Of a stretch of DNA of 25,295 bases, positions 6,283 through 13,937 are shown piece by piece. The notes under the pieces were generated by a model. It searched no databases. It was not told the origin of the DNA and was given only the letters and a program-made list of their open reading frames with translations. A program made the translations under genes and the position numbers. Numbering within the stretch: position 1 is the first letter of the stretch; each line of letters starts with the position of its first letter. This DNA is from a virus: the IMG/VR virus record IMGVR_UViG_3300026519_000061, positions 1 to 25,295 of that record, one strand, 5' to 3'.

Positions 6283-7593
6283 ATGTCAGCTTTGGCAGTT
6301 AGACCACTCGATGAAAACAGAGATTCTGAAATTATTGTTAAACTTAAAGTTCTACATAGTGGGCAAAGGAAGCTACAGAGAGAGAAAAAACAATTTAATG
6401 TTGCTTGCATGGGTCGCCGTTGGGGTAAAACCGTTTTTGGTGTTGATGTACTTATGCAGGAGGGTGGATTATTAGAAGGCATGCCATGTGGTTGGTTTGT
6501 GCCAACTTATGACATTATGCTAGACGTATGGGATGAAGTTTGCGAAATATTAGAACCTCTTATCGCCCATAAGAACAAATCAGAAAAGAGAATAAAGTTA
6601 ATAACAGGCGGTAAGCTTGAATTTTGGACGCTAGAAAAACCAAACGCGGGACGCTCAAGGAAGTATGCAAAAGTCATAATTGATGAAGCCGCCATGGTTA
6701 AAAACTTAATGGATGTTTGGAATAAGGCCATTTCAGCTACAACAATAGATTATGGAGAAAATGCAGAAGTGTGGTTTTTTTCTACTCCTGCTGGGTTTGA
6801 TGATTTTAGAGAGATGTACAAAAGGGGCAAATCTAAAGACTGGCCTAATTGGATGTCATGGAAAATGCCTACATCCTCGAATCCCCACATATCTAAAGAA
6901 TATTTAGAGATGAGGAAAAAGGAATTGCCAGAACTGGTATTCGCTCAGGAGCATTTAGCAGAATTTGTAGACTTCTCAGGATTATTAATAAACAGAGACA
7001 TGTTAAGGGTTGGGGTGCCAACAAATGTTGTGGCCACATCGATCGGTGTAGATTTGGCAATAGGTACGAGGGACATTAAGACAAACGCATACACAGCCAT
7101 TTCTGTAATGCAAAGAGATTTAAACGGCGGTGTGTATCTAAGGCAAGTTAAACGTGGTAGATGGGCGTTTAATGTAATACTAGAAATGATTGAGGCAATG
7201 GCACGTGATTGGAATGCAGATATTATAGGCATTGAGAAAGTACAGTTTCAGGATGCGGTAGTGCAAGAGTTGTTAAGAACAACGAATCTACCTGTTGTTG
7301 GTGTTGATACCGGCGGTCGTGACAAGATAATTAGATTCTTAGCGCTACAAAACAGGTACGAAAGGAAAATGATTTTTCATGATCCTGCATTAACAAATGG
7401 GGTTTATGAGGATGAGTTATTAACTTTTCCAAATGGTGAGTTTTTAGACATGGTAGATGCTACAGTCTATGCGTTTAGGTTGCTACCGGACAATAAGCAT
7501 TACAAAGTAGTTTCAACACAAGAAGAAAAAGAGTTTACAAAAAATAAAGAGCATACAATTAATAGAAGGAAAGGCTTCGGATCGGTGAAATAA
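6283..7593 (+). CDS. Terminase large subunit (ATPase-nuclease)
   Basis: A 436-residue packaging motor of the Terminase_6 type. The Walker A variant is GRRWGKT (Gly44-Thr50, Lys49) and Walker B is VIIDEAA (Asp134, Glu135). The C-terminal RNase H-like nuclease shows IGVDLAIG (Asp257), IIGIEKVQ (Glu318) and a late aspartate pair FLDMVDATVYAF (Asp389, Asp392). The length is close to that of related enzymes and all key residues are present, so it should be functional. It translocates DNA into the prohead and cuts concatemers. If packaging is headful, virion DNA is circularly permuted, which would fit this sequence closing into a circle. Confidence 0.95.
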   Translation: MSALAVRPLDENRDSEIIVKLKVLHSGQRKLQREKKQFNVACMGRRWGKTVFGVDVLMQEGGLLEGMPCGWFVPTYDIMLDVWDEVCEILEPLIAHKNKSEKRIKLITGGKLEFWTLEKPNAGRSRKYAKVIIDEAAMVKNLMDVWNKAISATTIDYGENAEVWFFSTPAGFDDFREMYKRGKSKDWPNWMSWKMPTSSNPHISKEYLEMRKKELPELVFAQEHLAEFVDFSGLLINRDMLRVGVPTNVVATSIGVDLAIGTRDIKTNAYTAISVMQRDLNGGVYLRQVKRGRWAFNVILEMIEAMARDWNADIIGIEKVQFQDAVVQELLRTTNLPVVGVDTGGRDKIIRFLALQNRYERKMIFHDPALTNGVYEDELLTFPNGEFLDMVDATVYAFRLLPDNKHYKVVSTQEEKEFTKNKEHTINRRKGFGSVK

Positions 7594-7594
7594 A

Positions 7595-9061
7595 ATGACA
7601 AAAAAAATAAAAAATGAAGATATAAAAAAACCAGTCACAGGAAGGGTTGTATCTTCTATAAGAAGTAGTAATGGGGTGTTCTCTGACTATATGTATGACA
7701 TGCTAACTCCTACAGATACCGTATTGGCTTCTATCGGGGGGGATTACAAAGTATATGATGAGATTTTACGTGATGATCAAGTGAAAGCATGTTTTCAGCA
7801 AAGAAGACTAGCTGTCATCTCATCAGATTTAATTGTTGAACCGGGAGGGGATTCTCTCCAAGATATTGCCTGTGCCAAGGCATTAAAAAAAGAGATAGAC
7901 CTTCTTAGATTTGATAATTTAACTGATAAGATGCTGTATGACCAGTTTTATGGATATGCAGTATCTGAAGTAATCTGGAAGCTAAGAGATTCTTTATATG
8001 GGTTTGATAAAATAGTTGTAAGAGAGCGTTCACGCTTTTATTTTGATAGTGATTGTGTCTTAAGACTTTCAGTCGCAGGTAAACTAAAGGGTGAGAAATG
8101 CGAGCCACCTTATTTTTGGGTCACATCAGTTGGTGCAACACATGATGACGAACCATACGGATTAGGATTGGCACATTATCTATATTGGCCAGTTCTTTTT
8201 AAAAGAGGAGGCATTAAGTTTTGGATGAAATTTGTTGAGAGGTTTGCACAACCTTCAATAATAGGTAAATACCCACTAGGTACTGGTGATGATGATATAG
8301 ATAATTTATTAGCAGCTATTAAATCAGTGGCAAGTGAAACGGGTACAGTATTGCCAGAGGGGATGGCAATAGAACTATTAGAAGCCACAAGGTCAGGCTC
8401 AGCGGATCAAGCGAAACTAATTGAGATTATGGACAAAGCTATTAGTAAAGTGATTCTAGGGCAAACAATGACAACCGATAATGGGTCATCTTACTCTCAA
8501 TCAAAAACTCATTACGAGGTGAGACAGGATATTATTGATTCAGACGCTAAGATACAATGCGAATCATTCCAGGATGGCCCGGCAACATGGTTTACAAAGA
8601 TAAATTTCAATAATGCTAAGGTCCCTAAAATCTATAGAAAGACACAGCCAGAAGAAGAACCCTCACTAAGAGTTAAAAAAGACGTAGAAATTAGCAAGCT
8701 TGGGTATAAACCAACGCAAGATTATATTGATCTACATTATGGCGAGGGATGGGTACCAGCTGTACAACAATCACAGGATAATCAAAGTAAGTTAAATTTT
8801 TCTGAGTTTGCAGAAAGTCAATTTCCTGATCAAAAAGAATTAGATGACGCATTGGAGTCAATAACTGACAATGAATTGCAAGAACAAATGGACCCTGTTA
8901 TTTCGCCAATACTTGATTTCGCAGAAAAACATGGGCCACAAGAGACTTTAAAAAGAATGTCTGAGGTTTATGAATCAATGGATATTGAAGATTTAACTGA
9001 TCAGTTAACCCAAATGCTTTTTGTTGCAGAGACACAAGGAAGAACAAGTGCCAACAGATAG
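7595..9061 (+). CDS. Portal protein, Mu gp29-like (DUF935)
   Basis: A 488-residue portal of the Mu gp29/DUF935 family. Recognisable stretches include LRDDQVKACFQQRRLAVISS (residues about 58-77), EPYGLGLAHYLYWPVLFKRG and FVERFAQPSIIGKYP in the middle, then LGQTMTTDNGSSYSQSKTHY and DYIDLHYGEGW. The portal forms the dodecameric ring through which DNA enters and leaves and to which the tail connects. It begins 1 nt after TerL and overlaps the head morphogenesis gene by 14 nt. The acidic C-terminal third is less conserved. Confidence 0.93.
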   Translation: MTKKIKNEDIKKPVTGRVVSSIRSSNGVFSDYMYDMLTPTDTVLASIGGDYKVYDEILRDDQVKACFQQRRLAVISSDLIVEPGGDSLQDIACAKALKKEIDLLRFDNLTDKMLYDQFYGYAVSEVIWKLRDSLYGFDKIVVRERSRFYFDSDCVLRLSVAGKLKGEKCEPPYFWVTSVGATHDDEPYGLGLAHYLYWPVLFKRGGIKFWMKFVERFAQPSIIGKYPLGTGDDDIDNLLAAIKSVASETGTVLPEGMAIELLEATRSGSADQAKLIEIMDKAISKVILGQTMTTDNGSSYSQSKTHYEVRQDIIDSDAKIQCESFQDGPATWFTKINFNNAKVPKIYRKTQPEEEPSLRVKKDVEISKLGYKPTQDYIDLHYGEGWVPAVQQSQDNQSKLNFSEFAESQFPDQKELDDALESITDNELQEQMDPVISPILDFAEKHGPQETLKRMSEVYESMDIEDLTDQLTQMLFVAETQGRTSANR

Positions 9062-10301
9062 CCTATATAACCAATTTAATCTAGCACCTAAACAGACCAT
9101 TAAATGGTTTGAAGGTAAAGGCAACGAAGTCAGTTGGGATTGGATGGATGTATGGCAAGAGCAACATGCCAGGGCTTTCACGGTAGCCAAATCTATGTCA
9201 TTTGACGTACTTGATGACATTAGGCAAGCTACAAAGCAAGCGCTTAAACAAGGGTTAACCAATAGGCAATATAGATCACTACTTACAAACAAGCTAAAGG
9301 CTAAAGGATGGTGGGGCAAAAAAGATATTGTTAACCCAGACGGGAAATTGCAAACAGTGCAGCTAGGTTCGCCATGGCGTTTAAATACAATCTATCAAAC
9401 TAATATGCAGTCAAGTTATATGGCAGGCCGTTGGAAAGCGTTTTATGACAATAGGAGAAACCGTCCATATCTTATGTATGTAGCGGTGCTTGATAGTGTC
9501 ACAAGAAAATCGCATGCGGAATTACACGGCAAAATCTTTCATATAAATGACCCTATTTGGAACAGTATTTACCCACCAAACGGTTTTAATTGTCGCTGTC
9601 GAGTGCGGGCATTAACAGAAAAGCAGGCAGTACAAAGAGGGTATAGGAAGAAGCAAAAATTTAGTGTGCATAACGATTTCCCAGACAAAGGATTTAGCCA
9701 TAATGTAGGGATTGGACAGGTTGCGAATGATATTAAAGCGTGGTCATCATGGGCTAAATTAGATGCGTTAAAAAGCAATAAATTTGTAAAAGAACAGATA
9801 AAAGTATTATTAAATGATAGCCCTAAATATGTACTTTATAACAGTATAATTAGCAAGCAGTTAAACAGAAAAAAGTCATCAAACAGAAATGAAATCAATG
9901 AGCTTTTAGTTGTAGGTTTTTTAAATAGCAAAGACTATACCCATTTAAACTCCAAGTTCGAAAAATTAGATAATGGGGTGATAGTTTTATCCGATAAAAT
10001 AACTATTGGTTTTAAAAGCAATAAACACGAAAAACTTGGAAATTCTTTATCTGAGTATGATTTAAGAAAGTTACCTGAATATTTACTGAAGAAAAATATC
10101 AGACTAATTGGCAGAAAAGACGGCGAAATAGTTTATTTAATAAAAAGTGAATACGATAAAAGGTTTATTAAAGTAGTAATAAATGCAGGAATTTATAAAA
10201 AAGATAACTGGTTAGGTGCAATAGTAAGAACTGTTTTTTATGTTGATAAGGAAACAGTTAACGGCATGATTAAAAACAAAGACACTTATGAAATAGAGTA
10301 A
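9048..10301 (+). CDS. Mu gpF-like head morphogenesis protein with C-terminal nuclease-like domain
   Basis: A 417-residue minor head protein. The start is set at GTG 9048 because AAGGAAG sits 5 nt before it; TTG codons at 9021 and 9024 are open but lack a site. Residues up to about 195 are the Mu F/SPP1 gp7 domain, including LDSVTRKSHAELHG, the PPNGFNCRCRVRAL motif and Cys182/Cys184. Residues about 300-410 are extra (RKLPEYLLKKN, GEIVYLIKSEYD, RFIKVVINAG, IVRTVFYVD). They resemble the phage-barnase-EndoU-colicin-RelE-like (PBECR) nuclease domains often fused to this family. Such a domain could be injected with the DNA. The F domain is confident; the nuclease reading is inference from pattern. 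Confidence 0.85.
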   Translation: MPTDSLYNQFNLAPKQTIKWFEGKGNEVSWDWMDVWQEQHARAFTVAKSMSFDVLDDIRQATKQALKQGLTNRQYRSLLTNKLKAKGWWGKKDIVNPDGKLQTVQLGSPWRLNTIYQTNMQSSYMAGRWKAFYDNRRNRPYLMYVAVLDSVTRKSHAELHGKIFHINDPIWNSIYPPNGFNCRCRVRALTEKQAVQRGYRKKQKFSVHNDFPDKGFSHNVGIGQVANDIKAWSSWAKLDALKSNKFVKEQIKVLLNDSPKYVLYNSIISKQLNRKKSSNRNEINELLVVGFLNSKDYTHLNSKFEKLDNGVIVLSDKITIGFKSNKHEKLGNSLSEYDLRKLPEYLLKKNIRLIGRKDGEIVYLIKSEYDKRFIKVVINAGIYKKDNWLGAIVRTVFYVDKETVNGMIKNKDTYEIE

Positions 10302-10397
10302 AACCGAGCGTGGGAGGCCGCCTGTCCCTCCATCAAATAATCTAAATTAGACCAAAGGCTAGTCCAGCGGTATAATTTCTAGCATCTTGCTCGGTTT
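10301..10397 (+). other. Structured intergenic element between the F-like and G-like genes
   Basis: AAACCGAGC (10301-10309) and GCTCGGTTT (10389-10397) are perfect 9-bp complements enclosing about 79 nt. Inside, TGG/AGG (10311-10317, one bulged G) pairs with CCTCCA (10327-10332), and GCTAG (10358-10362) pairs with CTAGC (10379-10383). Together they give a three-way junction. In a genome with genes nearly abutting, this conserved-looking gap is unusual. It could be a small RNA, an mRNA processing or regulatory structure, or a tRNA-like remnant. Folding was done by eye. Confidence 0.45.
10347..10376 (+). promoter_or_regulatory. Possible promoter before the gpG-like gene
   Basis: A perfect TATAAT lies at 10371-10376, with a poor -35-like TTAGAC 18 bp upstream at 10347-10352. 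Transcription would start near 10383, about 30 nt before the gene at 10415. It overlaps the second hairpin of the structured element, so promoter and RNA-structure readings compete. Confidence 0.3.
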
Positions 10398-10414
10398 GTA
10401 TTGGACATTATAAC

Positions 10415-10858
10415 ATGAAAATAACAGTAGAATCAACTCACGCAATTAAAGGGCTAAAAGAAATATCCGATAATATTAGTGATTTAACACCGTTGATGAA
10501 AAACATAGCTGGTTTTCTTGCAGATGTCACAGAGGACGCATTCCAAGGAGAATATGACCCAACAACTGGTGCAGGATGGGCGGGCTTACTTCCTGCAACT
10601 ATAAAGGCACGACAAAAGAAAGCCCATTGGCCAGGAAAAATATTACAAGATAGAGGTGAGTTAGCTTCAAGTATCGTTACTGATTTTGATTCAACGTCAA
10701 CACAAATCGGCACCAATAAAGTTTATGCATCCGCACATCAATTTGGTGTTGATAGTTACCCTGACCGCTCAGGCGAACTTGAAGCACGCCCATTTATTGG
10801 GTTTTCTCCACAAGATGCAGAAGAAATAGAGCAATTAATCGTTGATTTTTTAAATTAA
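10415..10858 (+). CDS. Virion morphogenesis protein, Mu gpG-like
   Basis: A 147-residue protein of the phage virion morphogenesis / tail completion family. Family features seen are DAFQGEYDPTTGAGWAGLLPATIKAR (in two parts, about residues 43-68), KILQDRGELASSIV, VYASAHQFGVD and the closing ARPFIGFSP. It follows the F-like gene as gpG follows gpF in Mu. In the family the protein is needed to finish heads or join tails. The start lacks a strong Shine-Dalgarno. Its stop is only 17 bp before the second late-promoter element. Confidence 0.88.
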   Translation: MKITVESTHAIKGLKEISDNISDLTPLMKNIAGFLADVTEDAFQGEYDPTTGAGWAGLLPATIKARQKKAHWPGKILQDRGELASSIVTDFDSTSTQIGTNKVYASAHQFGVDSYPDRSGELEARPFIGFSPQDAEEIEQLIVDFLN

Positions 10859-10875
10859 TTTAAAAAAGTTGGCTA

Positions 10876-10921
10876 CTGTTCTGCTTAGTGCCTAAAAAGT
10901 GGAACACTTTTTTGTTATGTT
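10876..10921 (+). promoter_or_regulatory. Late promoter element, copy 2 (before gene I)
   Basis: The second copy of the 46-bp element, differing from 4126-4171 at one base (T at 10882). The dyad arms are TGTTCTGCTT (10877-10886) and AAGTGGAACA (10897-10906), and the -10-like TATGTT is at 10916-10921. Transcription should begin about 7 nt later, essentially at ATG 10929, which would give a leaderless gene I message. Mu has its PI promoter at the same place. The conserved block also contains the 8-bp hairpin, which might terminate part of the upstream transcript. Confidence 0.65.
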
Positions 10922-10928
10922 GTGCGAC

Positions 10929-12053
10929 ATGGCAAAGAAAAAACATGAAATCGAAGTATTACGCACGGGTACATTTGTTGATGCAAATGGCAGGCGTGTA
11001 AGCATATCAATTTCAGATTTAAATGAGTTAGCTGACAGCTACGACTCAAAAATACATGAATCACCATTGGTAGCAGGGCACCCAAAAGATAATGATCCAG
11101 CTCTTGGTTGGGCCAAATCTTTTAAAGTTGTTGGCAACAAGCTAATTGGAATCACCAGAGAAGTTCACAAAAACTTATCTAAAGCAATTAAGAAAGGTTT
11201 GTATAAAAAAGTAAGTCTTTCTTTCTATGATGCTAATTCAACATCTAATCCGGTACCAGGGAAAAAATATATAAGACACATTGGAATATTAGGGGCAGCT
11301 GCACCAGCTGTGCCCGGTCTTAAACCATTGGCATTTAGTGATGATGAAAAAGGCGTTACAACAATTGATTTATCGTACACAGAACGCGCAACTATATCCT
11401 TTATGGGTAGGTTAAGAGACTTCTTTATCGAAAAGTTTGGGCTTGATGAAGCAAACAAAGTTATTCCACAGTGGGAAATTGATAGCGCTCGTGACTCACA
11501 AGCCAGAGAAGATGCGAAAGAAACAAAAAATGAAGCAGTTTCTGCTTTTTCAGAAACAACAAAAACAGACGAGGAAATAGACATGTCAGAACCAACAGCG
11601 AATGAAATCGCTTTACAACAAAAACTAGACGCTGCGGAGGCTGAAAAAAAACAGTTAATGACCGAGTTATCTGAACAGAATAAGCAAGCGAATTTAAATG
11701 AAATAAATTCATTTTGTGAAAAAGCTGTGCAGGATAAAAAACTAGCGCCCGCTTTGAAAGACACTGTGGTTGATTTAATGAGTGAGTTGTCAGATAACGA
11801 GATTGATTTCTCGGATGGCGATAAATCAACACTATTATCAAAATTTCAAGATTTTATCTCTAAACAGTCAGAGTTTATGAGCTTTAGAGAAAAATCAAAA
11901 CCAGAGGGCATACCAACAAGTCCTGTAAAATTTTCAGCACCAAGTGGTGAAAAGGTTAACCAAAAAGATTTAGACAAATTGGCAAAGGCTAAAGCATATG
12001 CCAAAGATAATAACGTCAGCTTATCAGAAGCTGCGCAGGCTATAGGGGAATAA
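10929..12053 (+). CDS. Mu gpI-like head maturation protease / scaffold
   Basis: A 374-residue protein. The start is set at ATG 10929 (MAKKKHEIEVLRTG); open codons upstream (GTG 10899, ATG 10917) lie inside the late-promoter element and are discounted. Residues about 1-135 match the Mu I protease: FVDANGRRVSISISDLNELA, SPLVAGHPKDNDPALGWAKS, KKVSLSFYD and YIRHIGILGAAAPAVPGL. The rest is charged and helical, typical of an assembly scaffold. The same frame holds an internal start giving a separate scaffold (11583). The protease would mature the prohead by removing the scaffold. No Shine-Dalgarno precedes 10929, consistent with a leaderless message. Confidence 0.87.
   Translation: MAKKKHEIEVLRTGTFVDANGRRVSISISDLNELADSYDSKIHESPLVAGHPKDNDPALGWAKSFKVVGNKLIGITREVHKNLSKAIKKGLYKKVSLSFYDANSTSNPVPGKKYIRHIGILGAAAPAVPGLKPLAFSDDEKGVTTIDLSYTERATISFMGRLRDFFIEKFGLDEANKVIPQWEIDSARDSQAREDAKETKNEAVSAFSETTKTDEEIDMSEPTANEIALQQKLDAAEAEKKQLMTELSEQNKQANLNEINSFCEKAVQDKKLAPALKDTVVDLMSELSDNEIDFSDGDKSTLLSKFQDFISKQSEFMSFREKSKPEGIPTSPVKFSAPSGEKVNQKDLDKLAKAKAYAKDNNVSLSEAAQAIGE
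11583..12053 (+). CDS. Nested scaffold protein, Mu Z-like
   Basis: An in-frame internal start within the protease gene. GAGGAAA (11571-11577) sits 5 nt before ATG 11583, one of the best ribosome-binding sites in the region. The product is the C-terminal 156 residues (MSEPTANEIALQQKLDAAEA onward), a charged, helical, coiled-coil-like scaffold without the protease domain. Mu makes gpZ from gpI in just this way, and lambda makes Nu3 within C. It is expected to be the main assembly scaffold, removed from mature heads. Confidence 0.7.
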   Translation: MSEPTANEIALQQKLDAAEAEKKQLMTELSEQNKQANLNEINSFCEKAVQDKKLAPALKDTVVDLMSELSDNEIDFSDGDKSTLLSKFQDFISKQSEFMSFREKSKPEGIPTSPVKFSAPSGEKVNQKDLDKLAKAKAYAKDNNVSLSEAAQAIGE

Positions 12054-12055
12054 TC

Positions 12056-12394
12056 ATGGCAACAGAAGCACCAATATACACAATCACTCTATCAGCAACA
12101 GGAACCGTTACAAAGCAAAGACTCGTTGAAGTAACTGGGGTTCACGCAAGTGCTGCGGGTAAAGCTATAGGCGTGTCTAGAGTAGATGCAGTAGCAGGCG
12201 ACAACTTTGGAGCGCATACATTAGGCACCTCTCTAGTAGAAGCTGGGGGAGCAATTGCGGTAGGCGCCACAGTAGAAGTAGGGACAAATGGTAAAGCAGT
12301 AACGCTCGCGGCAGGTGTTAAAGTAGGCAGAGCGTTAACAGCAGCTAGTGCAGACGGCGATATTATCGAAATTTATTTAATACCTAACGCATAG
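12056..12394 (+). CDS. Capsid decoration / cement protein (DUF2190-like)
   Basis: A 112-residue Gly/Ala/Val-rich protein predicted to be all beta strand. Its pattern (TGVHASAAGKAIGVSRVDAV, AIAVGATVEVGTNGKAVTLA, VKVGRALTAASADGDIIEI) is that of DUF2190/head-decoration proteins. It lies between protease/scaffold and major capsid genes, the usual place for a protein that stabilises the expanded shell. It begins 2 nt after the protease stop. Confidence 0.75.
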   Translation: MATEAPIYTITLSATGTVTKQRLVEVTGVHASAAGKAIGVSRVDAVAGDNFGAHTLGTSLVEAGGAIAVGATVEVGTNGKAVTLAAGVKVGRALTAASADGDIIEIYLIPNA

Positions 12395-12406
12395 AGGAGA
12401 AAGAAT

Positions 12407-13351
12407 ATGCCAATGAATCAAGCACAAATTAGAATGGGGGTAGATCCTTTACTTTCCGCATTAGCACAAGAGTATGCTCCCAATGAGTACAACGCAGGTA
12501 ATGCATTGTTTCCACATGTCCCGGTTAAATCAAGAAGTGGTAAAATTCCGATGTGGGGTAAAGAAGCCTTCCAAATTGAGGATACTGAACGTGCTCCTGG
12601 TACCGTTACAAAGCGTACTGGTATAGCATACTCAAGCCAAACTTTTGGTTTGATAGACCACGCTTTAAATGCACCAGTTGCTGTTGAAGATATGGAAGAA
12701 GCTGAAGCTGTACCAAGTATCGATTTAGCCGAACCCAGTATTAATATTACACAAGATAAAATACTTTTGTCTCTTGAGAAAGAGAAAGCGGATTTATCTA
12801 CTAATGCAGCATTATATCCAGCCAGTAATACTATTACTTTAGCTGGCGGCGCACAATGGAGCGATTACGTTAACTCTGACCCAGCAGGAGATGTGGAAAC
12901 AGCAATTAATGCGATTGAAGACGCGGAAGGAGTTGTGCCCAATGTATGTGTTATGTCTACGTTAGTGGCACGTAAATTACGTAAGCATACAAAAGTCATT
13001 GATTATATCAAAGGCATTGGGATGAACATTACTAAAGTGACTAACGCACAGCTTGCTGACTATCTAGGTGTCGATGAAGTTGTTATCACTAAAGCACATT
13101 ACACGGACACTGCCGGCAATAATCAGTATTTCTGGGGTAAGGATGTAGTACTGGCTTATGTTAACAAGAACCCAAAGTCTAACAAGGTTAGATCATACGG
13201 ATATACATACCAGAAGACAGGATACCCTTTTGTTAAGAAGCCTTGGTTTGATAACGATTCGGATTCTTTCATTTATGGTACCAAAGACTGTAGAAAGCCT
13301 TTCTTAACGGCAGTTTCTTGTGGGTACTTAATCAAATCAGCAATCGCTTAG
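12407..13351 (+). CDS. Major capsid protein
   Basis: A 314-residue major head subunit. It follows scaffold and decoration genes and has a strong ribosome-binding site (GAGGAGA before ATG 12407), fitting high expression. Recognisable capsid traits are the N-terminal YNAGNALFPHVPVKSRSGK segment and the central ETAINAIEDAEGVVPNVCVM with MSTLVARKLRKH, which resembles the spine/A-domain region of HK97-fold subunits. The C-terminal part carries YTYQKTGYPFVKKPWFD. It does not look like the Mu gpT type, so this subunit may come from another lineage. The HK97 fold is inferred, not shown. Confidence 0.85.
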   Translation: MPMNQAQIRMGVDPLLSALAQEYAPNEYNAGNALFPHVPVKSRSGKIPMWGKEAFQIEDTERAPGTVTKRTGIAYSSQTFGLIDHALNAPVAVEDMEEAEAVPSIDLAEPSINITQDKILLSLEKEKADLSTNAALYPASNTITLAGGAQWSDYVNSDPAGDVETAINAIEDAEGVVPNVCVMSTLVARKLRKHTKVIDYIKGIGMNITKVTNAQLADYLGVDEVVITKAHYTDTAGNNQYFWGKDVVLAYVNKNPKSNKVRSYGYTYQKTGYPFVKKPWFDNDSDSFIYGTKDCRKPFLTAVSCGYLIKSAIA

Positions 13352-13361
13352 GAGTTATGAG

Positions 13362-13508
13362 ATGAATTTATTATATCAGGTAAAATGTGGTGACAAAATA
13401 TACCCTGTTGGTGAATACAAAGGCGGTTTGCCAAAAGACGTAGAAAAAGACCTTAAAGAAAAAGGTTACTTTGAAACACCAAAAGCAAAAGCAAAAGCGG
13501 AAAAGTAG
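13362..13508 (+). CDS. Small conserved-position head protein, 48 residues
   Basis: A short gene from ATG 13362 (MNLLYQVKCGDKIYPVGEYK) to TAG 13506-13508, with GGAG at 13351-13354 in good position. The stop is directly followed by the next ATG. The tail of the protein is a Lys-Ala repeat (PKAKAKAEK). It occupies the slot of Mu gp35, between capsid and gp36, where small proteins of unknown function are common. The translated sequence, ribosome-binding site and tight packing support it as a real gene. No function is assigned. Confidence 0.7.
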   Translation: MNLLYQVKCGDKIYPVGEYKGGLPKDVEKDLKEKGYFETPKAKAKAEK

Positions 13509-13937
13509 ATGGCATACGCAACATTAACAGATTTAGAAACAAGATTCGGGTCAGATGAGATAAACAACTTATCTGACCGAGATAATGACGGTTCTAATGA
13601 TGCTGGTGTTGTTGATGGTGCGCTTAATGAAGCCTCAGGTGAAATTGATTCCTACTTGGGTGTTAAATACACAATTCCCATTGCTTCACCATCTGATAAC
13701 TTAATCAGAACTTGTTGTGATATTGCACGTTTTAGATTACATAAAGATTTGGCCACAGAAGAAGTTGATTCCAGATATAAAAAAGCGATAGCTTGGTTAA
13801 AGGATTTAGCATCTGGCAAAGCTATTTTAACAGATGCATCCGGCAATCCGATATTAATTGGTAATACAAATACAGGCGGGGTTAAGTATTACAGTAGTGA
13901 AAGAAATTTTACTGATGATTTAATGGCAAGTTACTAA
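13509..13937 (+). CDS. Head-tail connector, Mu gp36-like (DUF1320)
   Basis: A 142-residue protein matching DUF1320. It opens MAYATLTDLETRFGSDEINN, then has the negatively charged DRDNDGSNDAGVVDGALNEA loop and SGEIDSYLGVKYTIPI. A helical segment CDIARFRLHKD follows, then YKKAIAWLKDLASGKAIL. Members of this family are small helical adaptor-like proteins after the capsid gene. It would sit at the portal-tail junction. The stop overlaps the next start by one base. Confidence 0.87.
   Translation: MAYATLTDLETRFGSDEINNLSDRDNDGSNDAGVVDGALNEASGEIDSYLGVKYTIPIASPSDNLIRTCCDIARFRLHKDLATEEVDSRYKKAIAWLKDLASGKAILTDASGNPILIGNTNTGGVKYYSSERNFTDDLMASY

Noticed and set aside
10301-10397. A tRNA gene (ACCGAGC/GCTCGGT acceptor-like ends, AGTCCAGCGGTATAAT D-arm-like stretch)
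   Set aside because: No T arm with TTC consensus, no anticodon arm at the right place, and the order of elements does not fit a cloverleaf.
10899-10928. Gene I starting at GTG 10899 or ATG 10917
   Set aside because: Both codons lie inside the conserved late-promoter element, before or at its -10 box, and would not be on the late transcript. The family-like sequence begins at MAKKKHEIE.
11225-11764. Long minus-strand open frame of 179 codons, and similar antisense frames throughout
   Set aside because: They lie opposite strong structural genes, are Ser/Phe-rich shadows of Lys/Glu-rich coding sequence, and lack ribosome-binding sites and homologous features.
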